A stretch of DNA of 64,000 bases. It comes from Mesostigma viride (lineage: Eukaryota; Streptophyta; Mesostigmatophyceae; Mesostigmatales; Mesostigmataceae). Position 1 is the first letter of the stretch; every line of letters starts with the position of its first letter. The DNA lies in contig RPFO01000065.1 in the NCBI GenBank assembly GCA_009746045.1, forward strand, positions 3,166,483 through 3,230,482, read 5' to 3'. The translations under genes were made by a program, and so were the position numbers. The notes under the pieces were generated by a model. The model saw only the letters and a list, made by a program, of their open reading frames with translations. It was not told where the DNA came from and ran no database searches. Of this stretch, positions 25,499 through 36,481 are shown piece by piece.

Positions 25499-25642
25499 TA
25501 ATGACGCTTGTCGTTCTTGTTTGATGCCCATCGTTTTCGTCGTGTCTTTAATGGTGATTATTTATCATTACTCATCCTCAGGGCTTTCGGTGCCGCGGGA
25601 TTAAGAGGCGAAAAAAATCAGCTGCCGTCTGACCAAAGTCTG

Positions 25643-28600
25643 ATGGCGCGATCGGGGCGGGGGGCCGTTTCCGACGGTTCGCGTCCCTTGTCCAATGACG
25701 ACCGGGAGCCTGCACTTCGCGGTCTCTGGAGCGACAAGTACATCGAGAACAAGGGGTACAAAATTGCCAATGACATCTTTCCTATCATGGCGGAACGCGT
25801 GAAAGCAAACAACCACAGGACGCCAGAGATGAGCGCGGAGGTTCTGTCTTGCGCAGCTTCAAGACTAAATGCCATGGTGGCGGAGAGCAACGGCATTAAG
25901 AAGAGGAAGAACTGTGACGGCGGGCTTCCTGAAAATTGGGCGGAATCTCTTCGGGATAACATCAAGAAGGCTTTTGGCGACTTGGGAACATCTGAGAAGG
26001 ATCGTGGGCTTAGGTGGGCCTTGTGTGGACTTGTTACGAAGGCAATGGAGGGCGTCCCGGACAGGATTGTGGAGCGCGCGTTCGGGATTGACAGGCGCTT
26101 TGTCGCAACTGTTCGGGGTCACAGGGATGGAATGGAAGAAGGGGAGGACGACCTTTTGATGAGTGCGCCAGAGAGGAGGAGGAGGAAAGACGAGCTTCCG
26201 ACGGAAGTCATTGCCCTGATACAAGCGTGCTGGAGGGATGATAACTTGACGCGGGCGTCTCCGAACATGAAGGATGTTCATTGTGAATGGACCAGAAAGG
26301 ATTACAAACATACACTAGCGTTTTCGGAGGGTGCGCGCTACTATACTGTCTCCAAGTCGAAGATTTACGAAGTGTTCATTTCCCGCCATCCGGAGTTGAA
26401 GCCACCGCGGCGGATGGACAGTAGGGAGGGGGGGGGGGGAGGGAGAGGAGGGTGTGAGGGGGGGAAATCAGGTGATTTTGGAGACGGAGGCAGGGATGTC
26501 AATGCTACGCACGAATCAGAAGAGCACAGTTCATGTGGGATACACTACTTTTTGCAAGCATATGCCCGCATGCGTCAAGGGGCGGTGGAAAATGCGGAAC
26601 TTGTGCGCATGCCAGCACCACACTACCATGCAGTCCATGGTTGGGGGGTTGGCCAAATTTCGTGCAACTTTTCATGCCAGATGCGAGTGCGGACCTGAAT
26701 GCCACGCGTGCGATCATGGTAGCCAGCTCGACGTGGGGTCGTCCGTGCCCACATGTTCCATTTTCAAAGCCACTCACACGACAGAGTGGGTGAACAAGTT
26801 TACTTGTGAGGTGGAGGGGATGAGGGAGGGGGGAGGTTCGAGGTCGTCTGTGGGGTCGTCGCGGCCGCAGGTTCAGCCTTTTCAGGGCGAACTTGAGGAT
26901 CTGCCCATGCATGGGAGGGTGCTGGACGACGAGGAAGGGGTGCCCGATCATGACCTGGGCGAGGAGTTGGGGGTTTGCTCGATCCGGCGTAAGGCTTGTG
27001 TGTTGGGCACTTGCCTGGCTCCCAAGTGTGGAATTCGGAACTTCATGTTATGCGAACGGGAGGAGGCTTCCAACCACCTGATTTCATGGACCAGATACGA
27101 GATGCAGGATGTGCCGCCGGGTGCGGTTCTTGGGCCAGAGGTAATTTTTAGTGGAGTGGTTGCGCCCCAAGGCGTTTCTTTTGCAATGTTTCCTGAAGTT
27201 CTTGGGCCAGAGGTAATTTTTAGTGGAGTGGTTGCGCCCCAAGGCGTTTCTTTTTCAATTTTTCCTGAGGTCCTGTCTTTTTTCTTTCTACAGGTCATTG
27301 GTGGGTCGAAGTTGATGTCTTTTCTGTATGTGCACACTGCGCATATGCAGGACGACTGTGACGAGATCGCAAAGGCTGGTGGGCAGCGATTGACGCAAGT
27401 CGACGTCAAGTCCACACCAACGGAGCTAAAGGAGGCAATTGTGGACAAGTGGCCGGACTTCATCCAGCATTGCTTCAACGCGTGGTGGCAAGCGGACGCC
27501 TCCAAGGAATGTCTCTCAAGGATGCGGGTGGGGGACCTTGTATGCCACACAGATTACGCCGAGAACTACCAGTCTTACACCTATCACAATCTCCAAGCAC
27601 AGTATTGGCATCCAGTCACATTCGTCCTTATGCCCTGGATCGTGCGCTACTTGGATCCAGCGTCGGGAAAGGTCGTGAGAAGGGAGTTTCACTTCATCGG
27701 ACAGGGCGGAATGAAAAGGGACGGGCGGGCCCTCCGTTTTGCTATCCTCAAAATCCTGGCGACACTACGGTCAGAAGGGGTAGAGGTGAAGCGCTTCATT
27801 GGGTGGTCGGACAATTGCTCCATGCAGTTCAAGTCAAGGAATGTGATCGCGGAAGTGGCCCGGCTGCTGACGGAGGATCCGCACCTGGAGTCATTTGAGT
27901 GGAATTACTTTGGGGAGCAGCACGGAAAGGGGGAGGTGGATGGAGCTGGTGGGACTGTGAAGTGCATGTTGAGGAGGTGGCACATCAGGGAAGAGAACCA
28001 GGACAAACAGACGGCCGCCCAGTTGGTGGAGAATCTGGCGTCGGGGGCGGTGGGCGGGACCACAACGACCAGGCGTAACTTCTTCGAGTTCCCCGAGGTA
28101 ATTAAGTGTACAGTCCTCGTTCAGGGAATAGTTACGCCGGCCGTCGTTTCTAGGGCGTTCTTGGAGTCCTGGCGATCAGGAGTGCTTAATAAAACACAAC
28201 TAGCTCGATGGTCTCGTAACTTCAACTTTCCCTTGTGCAAATCTTGTCTTCGACGCGCAGGTGCTTCCTTACAGCCCAGGGCGCGGCGAAATCAAAGGAG
28301 TGAAGAAGGCGCACTGGTGGCGCATGGACAAGTCGAATGTGACGCGCTTAATGCTGCGCCAGTATTCCTGCTATTGTGGCGGTGCGTGCGCCGAGGAAAG
28401 GTGGTGGGATTGTCGAAAGGAGTGGACCGACATGGACGGCTGGAATGTGGGAGGTGCTCGGATGAAGCTCCACAAACTGGGGGAGCCAGTGCAAAGGAAC
28501 CCAAACGGACAAGGGGGGCACGCAGGGACGCGACTGAACAGACTACAGGCAGAGAGGACGATGATGGGAAGGAGACTGAAGCTGCGAGACATTTTTGCCG

Positions 28601-28992
28601 TCGAGTCCTACTCTGGTGATGAGTCCCACGATCCAGATCATCCATATTGGCTAGCGGAAGTCTTGCAGGAGCCTTATCAGGTGGCCGCTACTTTCGTGAG
28701 GCGAGTGGCCGACAGAAACGGCAAGGTCGATAGGGAGTTGTTCCGTAAGGGACAATGGGTGGTGGGGGTGCGCTACTGGGACAGATTTCCGGGTATGGCG
28801 ACGATGTTCAAAATGGACGCCGATGCGCAAGCTGAACAGCCAAACTTGGTCAATTGCTACCTGTGCATGGACGCGGGGTTCGAACACACCATTGTTGTCA
28901 ACCCAGCTAACAATCGCCAGGCCATCTTGACCATTCCGACAGACGTCGAGAAACGGCTCACGAACTTGGCCAAGAAGAGACCTGTTGAGTAG
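25643..28992 (+). CDS. Transposase-like (DDE-type) gene, three exons, one frameshift
   Basis: Exons 25643-27140, 27294-28097 and 28261-28992, joined in phase 0 at GT-AG introns; about 1,010 residues. The first exon changes frame in the G-rich run at 26426-26450 (one extra base), followed by a Cys-rich segment. Exon 2 holds H-T-D-Y-A-E-N-Y (Asp at 27552), then W-S-D-N-C-x2-Q-F-K-S (Asp at 27810), then H-G-K-G-E-V-D-G-A-G-G (27921-27953). That order and spacing of acidic residues match a widespread set of unnamed eukaryotic transposase-like proteins as I recall them; the nuclease role is an inference. Exon 3 has further Cys residues and ends in an unassigned C-terminal domain. No terminal inverted repeats were found. 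Confidence 0.6.
27129..27293 (+). repeat. Intron 1 with a 72-bp tandem duplication spanning the exon end, donor and motif
   Basis: Two copies of the segment CTTGGGCCAGAG, GTAATTTTTAGTGGAGTG and the motif (27159-27178 and 27231-27250) sit exactly 72 bp apart. Donors at 27141 and 27213 are both intact and both phase 0. Using the second would add 24 in-frame residues with no stop. The acceptor is TTTCTACAG at 27293. Confidence 0.8.
28098..28260 (+). other. Intron 2 with one 20-nt motif
   Basis: Donor GTAATT at 28098, motif 28131-28150 (33 nt downstream), acceptor CGCGCAG at 28260. The reading frame changes across the intron exactly as phase-0 splicing requires. Confidence 0.75.
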
Positions 28993-29640
28993 GCCAGCTC
29001 GCCCGGGCTTGGTTGGACGAGGTGGACAGCCTTGAGAGCACGTGCTTCGTTGTGAGCACTTGCCTTTCAGCCGTGATTTGCAAACGAGTTCCTTGTCCTG
29101 AATTGTAAAGCTCGATTCATGCTCTTTTAAGGAAGTGTATAATATTATCCAGATCATGTATATATTTAGATCTAGACCTGAGTTCAAATAACATTTCTTA
29201 GAGGGCTGAGATGCGCGAGGTCCAGCATACATGTATATATCCATGGAGACATGTTACAAACTCAAATGTTTCATTGTACGTACCACTAGCTCGTCGACGG
29301 GGGTATCCCATGTAATGTATGATTTATGAATTAATTAATCGCTTAATTGTACAATTTAAATGGATCATGAACTTGTCAAGTGGCCTAATTTGGTTTATTT
29401 GGTTCATCATTTATTGATGTCAATCATTCTTAATTGAATCTCGAGCAATAGCAATCATGAAGCACATCCTAATCATGTGATTCGCATAATGAGAATAGGC
29501 AACAAGTGCTAAGTACTTTGAGGAATGCGGGGTTGGTCAGGTTATTATAGAGCTAGAGCTACAAACGGCACATATATTGCAAACTTTGCGCTCCAGGCAT
29601 GGAATTTCAAAAGTACCAAAATTGGAGCAGTAGATGTTGG
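28993..29640. other. 3' flank of the transposase-like gene, no feature seen
   Basis: AT-rich sequence without a supported ORF, poly(A) motif cluster or inverted repeat. Confidence 0.5.
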
Positions 29641-29649
29641 GGACGCCCT

Positions 29650-30970
29650 AATGTTGCTGGGCCGGCGTCTCATTCTGGTGCTCGATCGCGCCGGTCCGGC
29701 GACGTATATCTGAAAGACTTTGAGGACGCCGGTTTCGGTGCCGCTGCTGAGCCACATTCCGGGACATGTACAACAGCAGTAGGCAGTATAGCTGCAGTCT
29801 TGGTAGCCTCAGTGACCAGTACGTTGGCGATGGCTCGGTCAGGTTCTGGCTGCCGGTTACGTCGGCGAATGTGGTCTGTTTGGGTCTTTGGGAGGTGGGG
29901 CCGCCATGGGTGCCTTCCGGCTCCGGCCAGCAGGGTTGCTGTCGTGACAGCAGACTCAGGCCTCCGCCATCATATCTTCATCTCGCCTCGCATATAGATC
30001 GAGCGAGGTGAGAGACTGCGTCAGGTCGTGCAGCAGCGCGGACGTGGAATCGATCGCGGCTAGCTGCTGCATGGGGCGGGTGTAGCAATGGCCACCACGG
30101 CCAGCGGCTCGATCGCAGAGTTCAGGGCAGCACGTAAATAGGCAGGCAGCTAGTTTGGAGCTGCAGTCAAGCTCCCACTTATGCCATTTAGTGCATACGG
30201 GCCAAGGTCACTGACACGATCATCCATGCATGCTGATGGAGGTGTCATCCAGCAGACGACAGGCCCCGATGACACGCCGCTTGTCGTGCATGGATGCACC
30301 ATGGTAACGATCGGGACCGGCAGGCCCAGGGGGCCAGGCACTTGAATCATTGCCGCGCACGTTCAATGCAGATGTAGCACTGTTGCAGAGCTGCGCAGCA
30401 CAACTAAGATCTCCGAGCCTCGCAGGGCCTCGGAATTAGTTGCTGGGCCGGCGTCTCTTTCTAATGCTCGCCAACGTACCTGAAAGCCTTTGAGAACGTC
30501 ACCTGTTTCGGTGTCGCCGCTGAGCCACATTCTGGGACATGCACAACAGCAGTAGCAGCAGACTGTCTTGGTAGCCTGACCAGTTGACGATGGCGGCCGT
30601 CAGGTTCTGATTGCTGGTTACGTCGGCGAATGAGGTCTGTCTGTTTGGGTCTTTGGGAGGGGGGCCCGCCATGGCCGCCTTCAGCTCGATCCGGCCAGCA
30701 GGGTTGCTGTCGTGACTGCAGAGGCCTCCGCCATGCATATTATATCTTCATCTCGCCTCGCATATAGATCGAGGTGAGAGACTGCGTCAGGTCGATCGCG
30801 TGCAGGCTGCAGTGCGGTGGCATCGATCGGCTGCTGGGGCGGGTGTAGCAATGGCCGCCATGCCAGTGGCTCGTTATGTAGAGAGTTCAGGGCAGCATGT
30901 AAAAAGGCAGGCAGTTTGGAGCTGCAGTCGAGCTCCCAGTTATGCCATTCGTCCTGAGTACGTGGGAAGC
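29650..30970. repeat. Diverged tandem duplication, unit ~780 bp
   Basis: 29650-30200 and 30440-30970 share many blocks in the same order, for example GAGCCACATTC-GGGACATG, GGTTACGTCGGCGAATG, CTTCATCTCGCCTCGCATA and TTTGGAGCTGCAGTC. Indels and substitutions are frequent. No gene recognised in either copy. Confidence 0.7.
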
Positions 30971-31189
30971 ATCGTCGTCCGGACGTCCGCCATATATGTT
31001 GAAAATATAATTACTTACAGCAGAGCTATGAAATCACTCAAACCAAAGCAAACGCCCAGCTATAAACCTATATTATACAGAGCCATGTCAAAGCTCTATA
31101 CTACGATAAGACCAATGGAAACGCCTCACGGGAGGAACCTAATAGCCCTGCTGCACCGCAAAATCAGCCCGCGTACGGCGGAGCATGAT

Positions 31190-31654
31190 GTCAGCCATGG
31201 CCCGAGTCAGCGCCACCGACAAGCGCTGACGCCAATATGACGTCCAGGTCCGCGCCGACCATGGGGCCCGCTGGCCCTCCAGGTCCAGCCGGTCCTACCG
31301 GAGCCGGCAACACTCCTTGAAGAAGGCGGAGGTCAGGGGCCCCATGGCCCCAAACTCCTCCAGGACAAAGGGCACCACACGATGGTGCCCGACGTCGCCG
31401 TACTGTAGGCCAGGAGCTTGGCCCGCTCCACCCGGTCCGCCGTGTAACCTGCCGTGAGGGAGGCCCCAGCCACGTGGCTAAGAGCCAAGGGCCGCGCCAC
31501 CGAAACGTCAATAAGCAGATGCCGGCCACCCCCATCAAAGTCCAGCACCACGATGTCAGGCCGGTGGTTGGGGGAATAGAATTAAGGCAGCGCCATCCGC
31601 ATCCTCGGACCGGATGTTCGCGTGGGGGAAAACCGACCGAACCATGGCGAGCAC
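31190..31654 (-). pseudogene. C-terminal part of a non-LTR-type reverse transcriptase protein (downstream half)
   Basis: The minus-strand frame after about 31570 reads R-P-D-I-V-V followed by a G-G-G-R-H-L-L-I-D-V segment and a helical stretch (E-R-A-K...Y). This arrangement is familiar from C-terminal regions of plant and algal non-LTR-type polymerase proteins. The frame breaks near 31575 and again near 31340. Its upstream half lies 31 kb away (63035-63469), separated by the LTR element with an AGCAC duplication. Assignment rests on pattern memory only. Confidence 0.45.
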
Positions 31655-32049
31655 AGTTAGTCTAAGTCTCCCGCCTGTAGCCTAAGTGGACACGTGCCAG
31701 CACCGCCGGCGCCCAATTGGGTACTGGGACGGTGCTGGACTAGAGCAGTCGTGGCATGGACACGTGGTTAGACTCAGTATGTGATGAGCCGGTACCTCAG
31801 TACCGGGACTGTAGTTGTCATGTTAGGACTGACTAGATCAGGTTGTAAAGTTGATAGGCTAGTCCGTCCAGGATCAGTAAGTTAGGCTTAACTTACGCAA
31901 AGTCTGGTCAGCCGCAAGTGACGGCTGACCAGCGGTATATGTGCCATTCTATCCTAATGCCAAGGTGTCTCGTCGTCTCCACACTGGCCATTTGGCAGCT
32001 AGCGTCTGTGTGCACTGAGTTTCCCAAGCTCTCAGCCTGCACTATAACT
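31655..32049 (+). repeat. Left LTR of the copia-like element
   Basis: Matches 62642-63029 except for a few indels (for example ACTATAACT against ACTACT at the end, and a small deletion near GGCAGC). Preceded by the AGCAC duplication. Confidence 0.85.
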
Positions 32050-32188
32050 TGCATTAAAAAAGCACTCCGTGAGGTGTGCATTTTTTGACGACGAGCGAAC
32101 AAGCGTTATTCACAACCCGGTTTTCTACACCCAATTTTTTTTCAAAAAATGTCTAACCCGAATTCATGCTAACAAGGGTAAGGCTCCG

Positions 32189-34745
32189 ATGTATCCCAGG
32201 AGCCGGTCCAGCTCTCCGACGTCCTCGTCTTCGGGGACGTCCGACTCGGAGCTCGCCGCTCAGGCAGAGATTGAGCGGGCGGCTAGGAGCTTCAATCAGT
32301 CTATGGAGGCTGACCCGTCGACGTCGGGGACGTCTTCATCGGGCCACTGGTCCGAGGGTTCTTACAGTAGCGTTGTGCTGCGAGTGCCCCTGTATCCGCA
32401 GGGGAGGGGATCCACGCCTGTGGTCAACAGGCCGAGGGGTCCTCCTTACGCCCCGACAGCTGCAGCGGCGGGGGCGGGACCTTCGGCACCTCCTGCAGAG
32501 GAGGAGTCCATGGAGCTGTATGGGCTCCAGCCTGGTTCCTCAGCCGAGGAGCAGGACGACGCCCGTTCGCGGCAGGTGGCCGCGGATGAAGGCTTCGCTC
32601 GGGCGATGGCTGAGCGCGAGGAGCGGGAGCTTCGGCGCGCGGACACGCACGCTCGTGCTCGCGCCCAGCAGAGGGCGGATGCTGAGAACGTGCGTCGGGC
32701 GTTGTGTCGCAGTGATGTGGCTTCTGGCGAGGAGCAGTTTGAGGTGATGCGTCGGGGGGACCTTGCCTGTTTTAAAAGTCTGCGTCGGTCTCGTGAGCCG
32801 AAGGTACACCTAGGTGTGCATCAGGAGTCGGAGTTCTCTTTGACAGGTCCGTCGGGGGCATCTGCTGAGGACGAGATCCTCATGACCCCGGCAATGGTGG
32901 CGCGGGAGCGTGAGGCGCAGAAGCGCATGGAGACATTCACAGCCGACAAGCTCCGTCGGCAGGCGCGGAGGGCCGCGGCAGAGGCGAAGAAGGAGCGCGA
33001 GCAGGCGGAGCGGGAGAGGCAGGTTGCGCTGGCGGAGCGCATCAAGCTCAAAATGTCGATCACCCAGGTGCGCCGGGACCGGATGGTCCGCGAACTCAGG
33101 GTATGGAAAAAGGCGCAGGCGATGAAGCTGCAGCGTATGGCTGAGATGGAGGCGCCTGGCAGGCAGGAGGCGCAGGATCGAGCGTTACCGACGCTCGCTG
33201 GCACGGTGGGAAGCCAATGTGGGCAGGATGGAGGAGCGTATCCTGAAGCAGCGACGACGCATGATCAAGCATGCACGTAAGACAGCGGTGAGGGGACCGC
33301 TTGGTGAAGCGGTGAGAGCCGAATTCGGCCTTGGGCCGGATGAGGATGTTTCTGCAAGCCAAATGTTTTATTATTTGTCGCAACCCAAGAAGACCATCAC
33401 CAACCGTGATGGCACTGCCGCACGCACGCGTGTTTACAGGCAGCCTGGTGAAGCCGGACCGTCTAACCTGTCCAACAGGGAGGACATCATCGAGCAGCTT
33501 CAGCTGGCGCAAGCCATGCTGGAAGGCGACCACCCGCTGTCTCCCGACGAGCAGGGGAGGTTGGCCGACACGGTGACCAGGCTGGTGGCATCGCTGAAGC
33601 CGGCCAAGCGCAGGGCGCAGGCGGAGGCATGCGCACCTCAGCCAAAGCGCAGGAGGGAGGAGGGGGCGGATGGCGGAGAGGGGGGGGGCAACCAGGGCGG
33701 GGTAGGACACGGCACCCAGGAGTCTGACCAACACGTCACGAGGGCGGTGAGCGGCAGCAGCAGCAGCAGCAACAGCAACAGCAGCAGCAGCAGCAGCCGC
33801 CTGCGGGAACGACCACAACCTCCAACATGGCCTTGTGTAGGCCCAGGTTTGATCCAAAAAAGAAAGAGGATAAGCTAGTGTTCCCGGGTTTGCCAGAGGG
33901 CCATACCCAGGACGAAGCTAGGGAGTGGTTGTTTAAGTTGTCACATGCGTATGCTAGTGATAATGTCCGTGATTGGTTTGCATCCCTACGTGCATCCACA
34001 CCCATCCATCAATCTGCCAAGCCTATCCAGCAGTTGGTACAATTGTACCAAAAGCGTGCCAGCAGCGGGGTAGATGTGGCAGAAAATGTGTTGTGGGCGC
34101 AGTTCATGGTAGACCTTAGGGCACTTGTTACCACGGGGGAGCACTTAGAAGTATACTTAAGGGCTTCCAGTGGATAGAGGCGTAGTAGGTCAATAAGCGT
34201 GACTATGTGAGTGACAACAAAAAGTATGTCATGTACATAGAGGGGGATGAGGAGCTGAAGAAGCTCAATGCCAAGTACCTAGAACACCTAAGGCTACAAA
34301 AGGCAGAACTGGACCCTACCACCCTGTCAGTCATACTGGCAGGTCTGAAGGATAAGTGGGAGGACTTCAGGAAGGCAATGGCTTATGTGCAGCAATGCCT
34401 AGAGCCATTTGCTGCTGCAGCCAAGGAGGTAAAGGTGAAGCAGGTAAAGGGGGAGGAAGCCTCAGGTACGGGGCTCTCCAAAAAGCAGATGCAGTCGCTG
34501 GTGGCCCAGGTAAAGGCGGTAATGGGGGGGGATAAAAACAAAAACAATAAAAGTGGGGGAGGGGGAAACAAGGGGGGGGGAAGAATAACAATAACAAAAA
34601 CAGAAAACAAAGTGGGGGAGCTAGCAAGCCAGGGGGTGCTAAGCCAGCAGGGGGGGACAAGAGGTTACCTCATGACCCCACCAAACATTGCACTAGGTGC
34701 CTTTGTAAGGGGCACCTAAAAGATGATGATTGCTGGAAGGGCAAA
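32189..34745 (+). pseudogene. gag-like region of the copia-like element, frameshifted
   Basis: Starts at ATG 32189. The N-terminal part is Ser/Pro-rich; a long Arg/Glu/Ala coiled-coil-like region follows (32560-33300). Then come a Lys/Arg nuclear-signal-like stretch, Ser/Asn repeats (33750-33800), a globular segment (33827-34160) and a Gly/Lys-rich linker. It ends in a CCHC-like knuckle, C-x2-C-x4-H-x5-C, near 34692-34728. Frame changes occur near 33180, 33830, 34170 and in the G-runs at 34550-34660, so as assembled it cannot be translated in one piece. The knuckle fits nucleic-acid binding by a nucleocapsid. Confidence 0.55.
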
Positions 34746-34952
34746 CCCGACTATGGTTCTGACGTTGATGTTTGTCCTGGATGCTGGAAAACACGTCACC
34801 CCATTGCAGCAGGAGCGCGCTGCACGGCTCCCAGGCACAACAAGAACACGCCAGGGCGCTACAACCGCGCAGGGGCGGCAGACCAGGGAGAATCCTGTAA
34901 GCTACCCTCACCATTTTTCACAAATGGTTTCCTGTTACCTTCTGTCTGCCAA

Positions 34953-35447
34953 GTGTTGCCTGAGTGTGATGATGTGGATTGGGAAGTGGCATATGACATG
35001 ACACTGTCACACATGATGCGTGACCCCACCATAGCTTCCCTAATTAGTGCAGCAGCAGAAAAGGTAATCACGTATGGTGCTCTAGCAGAGCAACTGCACA
35101 AGGTTATGGGCCATGAGGCTGTGGCTGAAAGGCTAGCCAATAAAATACAAGGCCATGATCTGGAACAGATGTGCAGGCACGTACGTAAGCACTGTGAGCA
35201 ATGTCAGCTATATGCTCCTAAGCCCAGAAAATGGCATGTGGCCACACCACCACTGGCTAGAGGCAAACTGGTTGGGGATGTTATACACGTGGTGAAGGAC
35301 ACGGTATACTACCTAGTCATAAAGGATGCCTGGTCAAGGTTTGTGGTAGTGGAGCCTCTGCCTGGGATGGATAAAGAGCAGCTGCACAGAGCTTTATACA
35401 GATAGCCTTGGCACGTTTTCACCCCATTGAAAAAGTAATGCTGGATC
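34953..35447 (+). pseudogene. Integrase of the copia-like element, N-terminal half
   Basis: The HHCC zinc site is visible: H-x3-H from 35097 and C-x2-C at 35193-35204. It is followed by a D-V-I-H-V-V...Y-L-V-I-K-D-A-W-S-R stretch holding the first catalytic Asp region. The frame shifts at about 35400, and the CACTA insertion interrupts the core at 35447. The downstream half continues at 42868. Confidence 0.6.
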
Positions 35448-35461
35448 CACTAGGAGCCGGG

Positions 35462-35835
35462 TGTTGACAAAGTGTGACAAATTTTTGTCAACAATTGTCA
35501 ACTTGTTGACAAAGTGTGACAAATTGTTGACAAATTGTTGACAAAGTGTGACAAAACTAGACAAAACTAGACAAAAAAATGTCAACAGCTTGACAAAACT
35601 TGACAGAATGTTGACAATGTTGACAAAACGTTGACAATCGTTGACATGTCAACTTTGTGAGCATGTCAACAAATGTCAAAACACTGACAAGCCAAGGTGA
35701 CTTGTCAACAAATGTCAAGACGTTTACAAACGCAGGCCAAACGCAAGAAAAATGTCAACAAAATGTCAACAAATGTCAACATGACAAAATGTCAACATGA
35801 TAAACAAAGGCATAGCAAACTGACAAATCAACACC
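35462..35835. repeat. Left subterminal repeats of the CACTA element
   Basis: More than 30 copies of TGACA/TGTCA words, often as TTGACAAA or TGTCAACAAA, on both strands. The right counterpart is 42475-42850, including three perfect copies of TTTTTGTCAC. Confidence 0.75.
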
Positions 35836-36390
35836 ACGCACAGGTAAACTTACTTCATTAAAATCAATATGGCTGCTGCCTTGCTGCCTGAATTGCGGTT
35901 TTCTGCATTACATTAGCATGACAAACTTTACTGACAAAACACATGAATGAAGAGTGCACTCAATCACAGTCCGAGGGTGGCGTGCAAGATGTACAACCGC
36001 AAGCATCTCACAAATGCAGTATAACATCCGTCGTAGGGCTGTCCCAGCGATCATTGCTGAAAAAAATGTGGACTCTCTAGAAATTTATCGCATGACAATG
36101 TCCAGTGCTACAGCGATGTGACGAGGGCTCAGAGCCTACAAAATCTGTGTCCGCAGGTGCCCTCCCCGCCATGCTGGCCAATGTGTCCGCCATGGTTGTG
36201 TTAGGTAGATCGCCTGCATGCAAGGGATACATGCGTTATCCGGCAAAGCAGCAAAGGGAACACACAAAGATCTTAAGTGAGATGAATACCCGAAATCAGC
36301 TGTGTGTAATGAGACGTCGTGAGAGCACAGCAGTCGCGTGGCTGTTTGTGAGTAATGGCTTGATTTTAGGACCGAGAAAGTGAGATAGTG

Positions 36391-36392
<2 letters not shown>

Positions 36393-36479
<87 letters not shown>
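36393..36479. repeat. Perfect (GA)n microsatellite
   Basis: About 43 uninterrupted GA dinucleotides inside the CACTA element. Confidence 0.95.
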
Positions 36480-36481
<2 letters not shown>

